Source: Microbacterium sp. KUDC0406 (GTDB taxonomy: Bacteria > Actinomycetota > Actinomycetes > Actinomycetales > Microbacteriaceae). From it: a stretch of DNA of 64,000 nt. The stretch's first letter is position 1; every line of letters begins with the position of its first letter. This document shows positions 56,563 through 64,000 of the stretch, one piece after another. The notes under the pieces are model-generated. The model ran no database searches and was not told the origin of the DNA. It saw only the letters and a program-made list of their open reading frames with translations. A program made the translations under genes and the position numbers. The stretch is taken from the NCBI RefSeq assembly GCF_021582875.1, contig NZ_CP091138.1, forward strand, positions 1,364,001 to 1,428,000, read 5' to 3'.

Positions 56563-57038
56563 CAGCGTTCGTACCTCAGGAACCGATAGCGGATGCCGGT
56601 GCGCGAGGTCTGCCACTCCCCCTCGGACACCAGGCGCCAGCCGCTCTTCGGCGGGGCGTACGCGTCGCCGGCGACCTCGAGGTCGAGTTCGGTGACCTCC
56701 AGGCGGTCGGCGTCGGCGATCACCTGGGCGAAGATCTCGGCCCCGCCGATCACCCAGACCTTCTCGAGCCCACGTGCGGCATCCTGCACGCTCGACGCGC
56801 GGCGAGCACCCTCCGCCGTCCAGTCCTGCTGCCGGGTGATGACGATGTTCTCCCGACCCGGCAGCGGGCGGAACCGCTCCGGCAGGGAGTCCCAGGTCTT
56901 GCGTCCCATGATCACCGGGGCGCCGAGCGTGACCTCCTTGAAGTGGGCCATGTCCTCCGGCACGTGCCAGGGCATGCCGCCCGAGGCGCCGATGACGCCG
57001 CCGTGCGCCTCGGCCCAGATCAGGCCCGCCCAGGTCAT
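56562..57038 (-). CDS. folA: dihydrofolate reductase
   Basis: 158 residues. [51 protein letters not shown], canonical DHFR. Reduces dihydrofolate made by ThyA; overlaps thyA by 4 nt. Confidence 0.95.
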   Translation of the reverse strand: MTWAGLIWAEAHGGVIGASGGMPWHVPEDMAHFKEVTLGAPVIMGRKTWDSLPERFRPLPGRENIVITRQQDWTAEGARRASSVQDAARGLEKVWVIGGAEIFAQVIADADRLEVTELDLEVAGDAYAPPKSGWRLVSEGEWQTSRTGIRYRFLRYER

Positions 57039-57838
57039 ACCGCCACCGCCGCCCGGATCGAGGGGTGGTGCTGGTAGCCCTCCACGACGAAGTCGTCATA
57101 GACGTAGTCGAGGATCGACTCGGGCTTCCGTGCGATGTTCAACGTCGGGTACGGGTACGGCTCACGGGTGAGCTGCTCGCGCACCTGCTCGACGTGGTTG
57201 TCGTAGATGTGGCAGTCGCCGCCGGTCCAGACGAAATCGCCCGGCTCGAGTCCGGTCTGCTGCGCGACCATCATCGTCAGCAGCGCATATGAGGCGATGT
57301 TGAACGGCACGCCGAGGAACAGGTCGGCGCTGCGCTGATACAGCTGGCAGGACAGCTTCCCATCGGCGACGTAGAACTGGAACATCGCGTGGCAGGGCGC
57401 CAGCGCCATCTCGGGGATGTCGGCGGGATTCCAGGCCGACACGATCAGCCGGCGCGAGTCGGGCGTCGCCCTGATCTGCTCGATCACCTGGGCGAGCTGG
57501 TCGATGTGACCGCCGTCGGGCGTGGGCCAGGAGCGCCACTGCACGCCGTACACAGGTCCGAGATCACCCTCGGCGTCGGCCCACTCGTCCCAGATCGTGA
57601 CGCCGTGCTCCTGCAGCCATCGCACGTTGGAGTCGCCGCGCAGGAACCAGAGCAGCTCGTAGGCGATCGATTTGAAGTGCACGCGCTTGGTCGTGATGAG
57701 GGGAAAGCCCTGAGAGAGGTCGAACCGGATCTGGCGACCGAACACGCTGGTCGTGCCGGTGCCGGTGCGGTCGTCCTTGTGGGTTCCGTTCGCGAGGACG
57801 TCGCGCAGCAGATCTTCGTACGGCGTGGGAACGGTCAT
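57035..57838 (-). CDS. thyA: thymidylate synthase
   Basis: 267 residues from ATG 57838 ([20 protein letters not shown]). [27 protein letters not shown], catalytic Cys in [21 protein letters not shown]. Methylates dUMP with methylene-THF. A -10 box TATCGT ends 7 nt before the ATG. Confidence 0.95.
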   Translation of the reverse strand: MTVPTPYEDLLRDVLANGTHKDDRTGTGTTSVFGRQIRFDLSQGFPLITTKRVHFKSIAYELLWFLRGDSNVRWLQEHGVTIWDEWADAEGDLGPVYGVQWRSWPTPDGGHIDQLAQVIEQIRATPDSRRLIVSAWNPADIPEMALAPCHAMFQFYVADGKLSCQLYQRSADLFLGVPFNIASYALLTMMVAQQTGLEPGDFVWTGGDCHIYDNHVEQVREQLTREPYPYPTLNIARKPESILDYVYDDFVVEGYQHHPSIRAAVAV

Positions 57839-57845
57839 GACAGAC

Positions 57846-57851
57846 ACGATA
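57846..57851 (-). promoter_or_regulatory. -10 box of thyA, leaderless
   Basis: Minus-strand TATCGT followed by GTCTGTC and the ATG. Confidence 0.5.
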
Positions 57852-57918
57852 CCGGCGGGGCACCGACACCGGCCCGTCATCGTCTGTCACATCCGGCCCG
57901 CGTCGATCCCGCCGGACG

Positions 57919-57924
57919 TACCCT
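57919..57924 (+). promoter_or_regulatory. -10 box of the membrane thioredoxin gene, leaderless
   Basis: TACCCT ends 6 nt before the ATG at 57931. Confidence 0.45.
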
Positions 57925-57930
57925 CTGAGC

Positions 57931-58356
57931 ATGGACCCGATCGTCGCACTATCCGTCGCCGCGGCGCTGCTCGTCGGCACCCTCGTGGTCGGCTTCGTGT
58001 GGAACGCGCGGGATGGCCGCCGCCGCACCGGCCGCGGCGAGGTCGTGGACGCGGCGGATGCCGGTGGGCTGGGCGCCCGCGCCACGCTCGTGCAGTTCAG
58101 CACCGAGCTGTGCGCGCGGTGCCCGCAGGTGCGACGGATGCTCGGTCAGGTGGCAGGCGAGCTCGAGGGCGTCCTGCACGCCGATGTCGATCTGACGCAC
58201 CGCACCGACCTGGCGTCCAAGTACCGGGTGCTGCAGACGCCGACGACGTTCATCGTCGACGGCACCGGAACGGTGCGCGCCCGTTTCAACGGCGTGCCGC
58301 GCCGTGCCGACGTCGAAGAGGCCCTGGGCGCACTGCCCGCACTGCAGGAGGCGTGA
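57931..58356 (+). CDS. membrane-anchored thioredoxin-fold protein
   Basis: 141 residues. An N-terminal helix (IVALSVAAALLVGTLVVGFV) precedes a thioredoxin fold with CARC at the active site (ELCARCPQV) and cis-Pro region LQTPTTFIVDG. The usual WCGPC is replaced. The domain may face either side of the membrane; with the N-terminal anchor the outside is likely. Stop overlaps the DUF4395 start (TGATG). Confidence 0.85.
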   Translation: MDPIVALSVAAALLVGTLVVGFVWNARDGRRRTGRGEVVDAADAGGLGARATLVQFSTELCARCPQVRRMLGQVAGELEGVLHADVDLTHRTDLASKYRVLQTPTTFIVDGTGTVRARFNGVPRRADVEEALGALPALQEA

Positions 58357-58907
58357 TGAGCACTCCCACCGGCATCGATCCGCGCGGACCGCGGTTCGCG
58401 GCATTCATCACTGCCGTGCTGCTGCTGGTCGCCGTGCTGCTCGGGCTGACGGGGCTGTCGACTCAGCAGTCGGCCGCCTCCTTCGGCTGGTTCGCCTACC
58501 AGCCCCTCGTCACGGACCCCGACTGGACCATCGCGGTGGTCCCGGTGTCGGAGCGGTTCCTCGATGCGGCGTTCCTGCTGCTGCTCGCCATCGCGCTGCT
58601 GTTCCTGTGGGGCGTCCTCTCACCGCGGACCCAGCCGTGGAGCGTGCTGTACCGCACGACCGTCCGTCCACTGCTGTCACCGCCGACAGAGCTGGAAGAC
58701 CCGCGCCCGCCGCGCTTCGCGCAGGGCGTCGGCCTGTTCGTGGTCGGCCTCGGCCTGCTGCTGCACCTGCTGGGCGTGCCGTGGGCACTGCCGATCGCGG
58801 CCGCCGCGGCGTTCGTCGCCGCGTTCCTGAACGCGGTGTTCGGGTTCTGCCTGGGCTGCGAGCTGTACCTGCTGCTGCGGCGCGCCGGCATCCTGCGCAC
58901 GGCCTGA
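58356..58907 (+). CDS. DUF4395 membrane protein
   Basis: 183 residues with four or five transmembrane helices (FAAFITAVLLLVAVLLGLTG, FLDAAFLLLLAIALLFLWGV) and a membrane-embedded CxxC in FGFCLGCELYLLL. The family is often paired with thioredoxin-like proteins. The embedded CxxC suggests a thiol relay partner of the upstream thioredoxin (inference). Confidence 0.85.
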   Translation: MSTPTGIDPRGPRFAAFITAVLLLVAVLLGLTGLSTQQSAASFGWFAYQPLVTDPDWTIAVVPVSERFLDAAFLLLLAIALLFLWGVLSPRTQPWSVLYRTTVRPLLSPPTELEDPRPPRFAQGVGLFVVGLGLLLHLLGVPWALPIAAAAAFVAAFLNAVFGFCLGCELYLLLRRAGILRTA

Positions 58908-58972
58908 ACCGTTCCCTCCTGCATGCGGGCTGGATAGGCTTGCTGGACAGCCCGCCCAACACAGGAGGAATC

Positions 58973-59398
58973 ATGCCCGTCACCAGTGAAGCCGCCAGCA
59001 CCTGGACCGGATCTCTCATCGAGGGGTCGGGCACCGTCGCCTTCTCCTCGTCGAACCTCGGCACCTTCCCGATCGACTGGAAGGCCCGCAGTGAGGGCTC
59101 CGACACGACCACCACGCCCGAAGAGCTCATCGCAGCGGCGCACGCGTCGTGCTTCAGCATGGCGCTCTCGAACGCCCTCGCCGAGAACGGCACCCCGCCG
59201 GAGCGCGTGAACACCACGGCCTCCGTCACCTTCAAGCCCGGCACCGGCATCACCGGCAGCCACCTGAACGTGAACGCGACCGTCCCCGGTCTCACCCCCG
59301 AGCAGTTCCAGCAGTTCGCCGAGGGAGCGAAGGCCGGATGCCCGGTCTCGCAGGCCCTCGCCGGCATCGAGATCACCCTCGAGGCCGCGCTCGCCTGA
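58973..59398 (+). CDS. OsmC-family peroxiredoxin
   Basis: 141 residues with strong AGGAGGAA before the ATG. The two reactive cysteines are in AAHASCFSMALS and AGCPVSQALAG, as in OsmC organic hydroperoxide reductases. Detoxifies organic peroxides with dihydrolipoyl or other thiols. A -10-like TAGGCT lies upstream at about 58934. Confidence 0.92.
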   Translation: MPVTSEAASTWTGSLIEGSGTVAFSSSNLGTFPIDWKARSEGSDTTTTPEELIAAAHASCFSMALSNALAENGTPPERVNTTASVTFKPGTGITGSHLNVNATVPGLTPEQFQQFAEGAKAGCPVSQALAGIEITLEAALA

Positions 59399-59406
59399 GC
59401 CGACCG

Positions 59407-59448
59407 ACGCCGACGTCCTCGTTCATCGACGCGGGCGTCGGCGTTTCT
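59407..59448 (+). terminator. terminator after the OsmC gene
   Basis: ACGCCGACG and CGTCGGCGT form a 9 bp stem, followed by TTCTGT. Confidence 0.5.
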
Positions 59449-59569
59449 GTGCGCAGGCAGCACCGCCCGACGTGCTCAGCTTCGGATCACGCGGCCGAAA
59501 CGCCGACGACAACCGGCGACACACCGCCGCGCGGCGCTTCAGCTCCGAAGCTGGGCACGCAGCGCGATG

Positions 59570-60013
59570 TCAGGGGGCGGTCTTCGCGATCCGGATCGCC
59601 TCGCGGATGCTGGCACGGGCGTCCTTGCGGCGTCCTGCGGAATCCTGCACCACGCCGAGCCGATACCGGGCACGCCAGTCCTGTGGCGCGGCATCCGCAG
59701 CCTCGGTGTACTCGGCTACCAGGGGTTCGATGTCGTCTTTCATCAGCCGCCCGCTCGGCGTGAGCTGCTCCGGTGCCTCCGGCATCCCGCCCTCGCCGTC
59801 GAGCAGCCGGCCCAGCCGGTCCGCCGCGAGGCCGAAGGCCAGCTCTCGGTACATCGCCCAGGCGCCGATCGGCGCGATCACGATCAGCGCGACGCCCATG
59901 GCGATCCCCGCCCCGGTGCCGCTGCGCAGGAACAGCACGGCGAGCCAGATCACGACCACGATGTACAGCAGCAGAGCGGCGGACATGACGGCGACGCCGA
60001 TGCGGGAGGTCAT
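59570..60013 (-). CDS. membrane protein with TPR-like tail
   Basis: 147 residues. Two N-terminal helices (MTSRIGVAVMSAALLLYIVV, MGVALIVIAPIGAWAMYREL), then a soluble part with a TPR-like pair YTEAADAAPQDWRARYRLGV and RKDARASIREAIRIAK. A -10 box TAGGAT ends 6 nt before the ATG, suggesting leaderless mRNA. Function unknown. Confidence 0.78.
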   Translation of the reverse strand: MTSRIGVAVMSAALLLYIVVVIWLAVLFLRSGTGAGIAMGVALIVIAPIGAWAMYRELAFGLAADRLGRLLDGEGGMPEAPEQLTPSGRLMKDDIEPLVAEYTEAADAAPQDWRARYRLGVVQDSAGRRKDARASIREAIRIAKTAP

Positions 60014-60124
60014 GCCTCAATCCTAGGAGTGGTATCGAGCCGGTTCGTCCGCGCCGACAACGGATGAAAGCAGCTGACAGCGCCGCGACAGTGCGCCGAC
60101 AGCGGCGCGGTGGATGCTCGTCGC

Positions 60125-61134
60125 ATGACGAATTCCACCTCAGACTGGGCCATCGCGGCCGACGGACTCGTGAAGGTGTTCGGGGACAACCGCGCGGTCG
60201 ACGGCGTCGACCTGCGCGTGCCCGCCGGCACCGTCTACGGAGTCCTCGGCCCGAACGGTGCCGGCAAGACCACCACCATCAACATGCTCGCCACCCTGAT
60301 GCGCCCCGACGGCGGCAGTGCACGCATCTTCGGCCATGACGTCGTCCGCGAGGCGCACGTCGTCCGCCAGCTCATCGGAGTCACTGGCCAGTTCGCGTCG
60401 GTCGACGAGACCCTGTCCGCCAACGAGAACCTCATGATCTTCTCCCGGCTGCTCGGACTCACACGCGCCGAGGCCCGCACCAAGTCCGCGGATCTGCTCG
60501 AGCGCTTCGGGCTCACCGAAGCCGCACGCCGCCCGCTCGCCCAGTTCTCCGGCGGCATGCGCCGCCGCCTCGACCTCGCGGCGTCCCTCATCGCCCAGCC
60601 GCCGCTGATCTTCCTCGACGAGCCGACCACCGGACTGGACCCGCGCACCCGCGGACAGATGTGGGACACCATCCGCGAACTGGTGCGCACCGGCTCCACC
60701 GTGATGCTCACCACCCAGTACCTCGACGAGGCCGACCAGCTGGCCGATCGCATCGCCGTGATCGACCGCGGGCGCGTGGTGGCCGAGGGATCCCCCGACG
60801 ACCTGAAGGCATCCGTCGGAGCATCCTCGCTGCAGCTGCGTCTCGCGGAGCCGGCGGACGTCGAGGACGCGCTGCGCGCGATCGACCGGGTGCTCGGCGT
60901 GCAGGGCGTGCTCTCCCCGAGGCCACCCGCATCACCGCGCCGATGACCGACGCGGATCTGGTGGCCGACCTGCTCATCGTGCTGCGCGAGGCCGGCATCG
61001 GGCTCAGCGAGATGAGCGTGCAGAAGCCGACCCTCGACGAGGTGTTCCTCACGATCACCGGTCACTCGGCCGAGGACGACCCCGACGACACCGCGGCCAC
61101 AGCCGCCTCAGAGAAGGAGGAGGTGCGCGCATGA
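60125..61134 (+). CDS. DrrA-type ABC exporter ATPase, frameshift near the C-terminus
   Basis: From ATG 60125 ([20 protein letters not shown]). Walker [14 protein letters not shown], signature [15 protein letters not shown], Walker [14 protein letters not shown]-loop [11 protein letters not shown], then the DrrA-specific C-terminal region. The frame breaks near 60918: VLSP continues [19 protein letters not shown] if CCCC is CCCCC, through [14 protein letters not shown]. 336 residues. Couples to the permease next to it for drug or lipid export. Confidence 0.85.
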
Positions 61135-61961
61135 GCACTCTCGCCCCCGCCACCACCCGCATCATCCCGGCATCGGAACGGAAGCTGAAGAACCGCGCGG
61201 GTCTCGGACTCGCGCTGCGCAACACCGTGACGATGGCCGGGCGCGGACTCATCAAGATCCGCCGCACGCCCGAGCAGCTGATGGATGTCACGCTGCAGCC
61301 GATCCTGTTCACCCTGATGTTCACCTACATCTTCGGCGGCGCGATCTCGGGCGACGTGCAGTCGTACCTGCCCGTGATCATCCCCGGCATCCTTGTGCAG
61401 ACGGTGATCACCACCTCCGTCGTGACCGGCGTGCAGCTGCGCGAGGACATGGACAAAGGCGTGTTCGACCGGTTCCGCTCCCTGCCGATCGCGCGCATCG
61501 CACCGCTCTCGGGCGCGCTGCTGGCCGACACGGTCCGCTACGCCATCGCCACGGTGCTCACGTTCACCATGGGTGCTCTGATGGGCTTCCGCCCCGGCGG
61601 TGGCATCGCCGCCGTGATCGGCGCCGGCCTGCTGGTCGTCGTGTGCTCGTGGGCGGTGAGCTGGATCTTCGCGTTCTTCGGCGTCATCGCCCGCACCGCC
61701 TCGAGCGTGCAGGGCATCTCGATGATCATCCTGTTCCCGCTGACGTTCCTCTCGAACGCCTTCGTGCCGGTCGACACCATGCCCGACTGGATGCAGTGGT
61801 TCGTGAACATCAACCCGGTTTCGCACCTCGTGACGGCCGTCCGCGATCTCACCTCGACCGGTGCGTTCGGAGCGGATGCCTGGATCTCGCTGCTCGGCGC
61901 CGCGGTGATCGTCGCGGTCTTCGCGCCCCTCACGGTGCGGGCCTACATGCGCAAGGCCTGA
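61131..61961 (+). CDS. DrrB-type ABC-2 exporter permease
   Basis: 276 residues with six hydrophobic segments, MAGRGLIKIRRTPEQLMDVT at the cytoplasmic N-terminus, EDMDKGVFDRFRSLPI, and the ABC-2 pattern FPLTFLSNAFVPVDTMPDWM. Start overlaps the ATPase stop (ATGA). Confidence 0.9.
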   Translation: MSTLAPATTRIIPASERKLKNRAGLGLALRNTVTMAGRGLIKIRRTPEQLMDVTLQPILFTLMFTYIFGGAISGDVQSYLPVIIPGILVQTVITTSVVTGVQLREDMDKGVFDRFRSLPIARIAPLSGALLADTVRYAIATVLTFTMGALMGFRPGGGIAAVIGAGLLVVVCSWAVSWIFAFFGVIARTASSVQGISMIILFPLTFLSNAFVPVDTMPDWMQWFVNINPVSHLVTAVRDLTSTGAFGADAWISLLGAAVIVAVFAPLTVRAYMRKA

Positions 61962-61975
61962 TCGTTCGCGCAACC

Positions 61976-62004
61976 GGGCGTCCGCCGACGGCGGGCGCCC
62001 TTCC
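61976..62004. terminator. terminator between convergent genes
   Basis: GGGCG-CCGCC and GGCGG-CGCCC form an 11-base-arm stem with a T opposite G mismatch and loop GAC, followed on the plus strand by TTCC. Confidence 0.55.
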
Positions 62005-62007
62005 GCG

Positions 62008-64000
62008 TCACCGATCTCGATGGCCGGAGAGCACGGTCAGACCTCGTTCGACCCGCACCTCCGGGGCCAGCGCGGCGACATCGGCACGCACCAGGGCCAC
62101 CGCGTCCGCGCCGACGATCCGTTCGGCGTCGGCGAGATGCGCCGCGAGATCCAGCGTCGGCATGTTCTGCCGTCCGCCCAGCACCTCCGCCAGTGCGAAC
62201 GCCTCGACTCCGCGCTCGGCCAGACCGGGGCGGCGCAGAGCCCACGCCGACCAGCCCATCAGCGCCGTGCCCAGCACGGGGCGATCCACGGCCTCCCGCC
62301 GATGCCGGCAGGCGGCGATCGTCCTGGTGCGGAGTCTGCGCTCCCAGATCGCCACCTCATCGGAAGTCGACCCCAGCGAGCGGACCGCTGCGGAGAGATA
62401 ACCCGACATCGCCATGAGGTACCACGGCGACCGCCGCGTCGCCGGCTCGGCGAACGACCGCATCGCCGCGGTGAACGAGTCCGATGCGGACTGCAGATCG
62501 CCCTCGAGCAGATCGGCTTCCGCCAGTCCGTAGAGCCCGATCGAGGTGAGCTCCAGACCGTCCTGGCTCAGCCCTCCCTCATCGACCAGACGCTGGAACA
62601 AGGGCCTCGCCTCCGCGGTCCGCCCGAGGCACAGCAGCGCACCGCCCCGCACCCAGGCCTGCTGGCTGAGCTGGTCCTGGGCGTCGTACTCGCGGAACAC
62701 CTCGGCGGCACGATCCAGCCAGACCAGCGCATCCTCCGCCTGTCCGGTCTGTGCGGCGAGCTGGGCGGCGAGGTCGGCAGCCATCCCCTCAGCCCAGCGT
62801 TCTCCGAGCCTCCTGGCCCGCTCCCAAGCGCTGCGTGCGGCATGCATCGCGGCCTCGGCCTCACCGTCGTTCTCCTCGGACTGGGACAGGAGCAGGTCGG
62901 CCACCAGCCGTGCGCGGGGGTCGGGCTCGTCGCGCACGAAGTCCGCAGCGCTCGCGGTGTCGCCTCGGGCGGCCGCGTCCAGAGCTTCGGTGATCAGCCG
63001 CCACGCGGGGGCCAGTCCCTCGCCGGCCGACGCTCGGTGCAGACGCAGCAGCGCCAAGCCCCGCGCGGCTCGCGGGTCGCCGCTGATCATGCATCCGAGC
63101 ACGCCCATCGCCAGCGTGATGACGACGAGATCGGCGTCGATCCGGTCGCGTTCGACCGCGGCGGCGGCCTCGATCATCCGCGGCGCGTAGCCGATGAACT
63201 CCGTGAACGAGCCTCGGATGAACCACGACTGCCCGAGAGTCGTGAACAGTGCGATGGCGTCGGCGTCGCGGGCCCCTGAGAGCAGATGACGCAGGACGTG
63301 GACGAGGTTGTCGTGCTCACGGGTGACGGCGAGGTGCTCCTCCGGCGTGAGCCCCGCGGGGAACAGGCGTGCCCTCTCGCCCTGCTGAACGGCGAATGCC
63401 ACCGCCCAGGCGATCACGGCCTCCCACGCCGCGGTCTCGCTCCCGGTGTCCTCGAGCCGCCGATGGCCGAACTCGCGCACCGTCTCGAGCATCCGGAACC
63501 GCACCTCCGCGTCTGCGGGGTTCTCGATCACGCCCAGAAGCGAGTGCGAGACCAGGCGATCGAGCACGTCGTCGGCCTCTCCGGCGCCCAGCAACGCCTC
63601 GGCGATCGACGCGGAGAAGCCGCCCGGCAGCACCGACAGCAGGGTCAGGGCGTGCTGAGCGTCGAGCGCCAGCAGATCCCAGCTCCATTCGATGACCGCT
63701 TGGAGCGTGCGATGCCGCTCCGGCGCCGATCGGTCGCCGCTGGTGAGCAGCGCGAACCGGTTCCCGAGACGCTGCTCGATCTGCTCTGGCGTCATCGTGC
63801 GCACGCGCGCGGCGGCGAGTTCGATCGCCAGCGGGAGCCCGTCGAGGTGGCGGCACAGACGGGCGACCACCTCGAGGTCGAGCATCGCCCCGGGGCGGGC
63901 GGCGTGCGCCCTCTCGACGAAGAGCCGCACGGCGGGGGCAGAGCCATCGGCTTCGATCGTCAACGGCTCGAGCGGCAGCACCTGCTCGGCGGCGATCGCC
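62008..64000 (-). CDS. AfsR/LuxR-like ATPase transcriptional regulator, C-terminal part
   Basis: The frame is open to the window edge, so the N-terminus (expected DNA-binding and P-loop domains) lies beyond 64000. The visible about 660 residues start after the nucleotide-binding domain (LPLAIELAAARVRTMTPEQI, LQAVIEWSWDLLALDAQHAL, LSVLPGGFSASIAEALLG) and continue as a long helical TPR-like region. This arrangement is that of SARP/AfsR or LAL-type activators of secondary metabolism or stress genes. Which of these it is cannot be decided here. Confidence 0.78.
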   Translation of the reverse strand, partial: AIAAEQVLPLEPLTIEADGSAPAVRLFVERAHAARPGAMLDLEVVARLCRHLDGLPLAIELAAARVRTMTPEQIEQRLGNRFALLTSGDRSAPERHRTLQAVIEWSWDLLALDAQHALTLLSVLPGGFSASIAEALLGAGEADDVLDRLVSHSLLGVIENPADAEVRFRMLETVREFGHRRLEDTGSETAAWEAVIAWAVAFAVQQGERARLFPAGLTPEEHLAVTREHDNLVHVLRHLLSGARDADAIALFTTLGQSWFIRGSFTEFIGYAPRMIEAAAAVERDRIDADLVVITLAMGVLGCMISGDPRAARGLALLRLHRASAGEGLAPAWRLITEALDAAARGDTASAADFVRDEPDPRARLVADLLLSQSEENDGEAEAAMHAARSAWERARRLGERWAEGMAADLAAQLAAQTGQAEDALVWLDRAAEVFREYDAQDQLSQQAWVRGGALLCLGRTAEARPLFQRLVDEGGLSQDGLELTSIGLYGLAEADLLEGDLQSASDSFTAAMRSFAEPATRRSPWYLMAMSGYLSAAVRSLGSTSDEVAIWERRLRTRTIAACRHRREAVDRPVLGTALMGWSAWALRRPGLAERGVEAFALAEVLGGRQNMPTLDLAAHLADAERIVGADAVALVRADVAALAPEVRVERGLTVLSGHRDR

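Noticed and set aside
1..64000. Programmed ribosomal frameshifting as the cause of the many broken frames
   Set aside because: The sites share no slippery heptamer or downstream structure and affect unrelated housekeeping genes; missing bases in short runs explain them better.
1..64000. CRISPR arrays, prophage, transposase or insertion-sequence genes
   Set aside because: No regularly spaced repeats, integrase, transposase or phage structural genes were seen anywhere in the window.

Overview
The window is about 64 kb of very GC-rich DNA with dense, mostly co-directional genes. Gene content and order point to an actinobacterium of the family Microbacteriaceae, most likely Microbacterium or a close relative. 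The evidence is the minus-strand core block thyA-folA-dapA-rnj-ftsK-pgsA-cinA-clgR-like-DUF3046-recA-recX-miaB-miaA-dapF-hflX, a tmRNA with an RTDFALAA-ending tag, LexA-type SOS operators of the TCGAAC form, and many promoters with a TANNNT -10 box 6-7 nt before the start codon (leaderless transcripts). The genus call is inference.

Layout. 1-9.3 kb: an IclR regulator, then a minus-strand operon for solute uptake and acyl-CoA metabolism (LivK/H/M/G/F-type ABC importer, AMP-forming acyl-CoA synthetase, TetR regulator, 3-hydroxybutyrate-type dehydrogenase, alpha/beta hydrolase). 9.3-14.3 kb: a MarR/MFS pair, a YbaK-type deacylase, a very acidic protein, tRNA-Lys(CTT), hisN, a lipoprotein and a small membrane protein. 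14.4-25 kb: a nearly complete phenylacetate (paa) catabolic cluster with a TetR regulator (probably PaaR), paaG-I-H-F-J and paaE-D-C-B-A on the minus strand, and divergent paaZ. No paaK was found. 25-32.3 kb: accessory genes (LLM oxidoreductase, a HEAT-repeat protein paired with a MerR-HEAT fusion regulator, an acyl desaturase, small unknown proteins sharing a duplicated promoter, a lipid kinase) and the tmRNA gene. 32.3-40 kb: SIMPL protein, hflX, a methyltransferase, dapF, miaA and miaB. 40.2-46.1 kb: a plus-strand MacAB-like efflux island lying between recX and miaB. 46.1-57.8 kb: the core block from recX to thyA. 57.9-62 kb: a thioredoxin/DUF4395/OsmC redox group, a TPR membrane protein and a DrrAB-like ABC exporter. 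62-64 kb: the C-terminal part of a large AfsR/LuxR-like ATPase regulator.

A striking technical feature is that about 17 otherwise well-conserved genes, including essential ones such as dapA and dapF, are each broken by a single-base frameshift, usually a missing base in a short G/C (or T) run. I read these as sequence errors rather than mass pseudogenisation. Affected genes are annotated across the break with the break position stated.

How the parts work together: the paa genes activate, open and beta-oxidise the phenylacetyl-CoA ring to acetyl-CoA and succinyl-CoA. The liv-type importer and acyl-CoA ligase probably feed a related carboxylate pathway. recA/recX/ftsK/cinA/rnj/miaAB/hflX supply DNA repair, chromosome segregation and RNA quality control, and folA/thyA supply thymidylate. 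The macAB island and drrAB-like genes are export functions.
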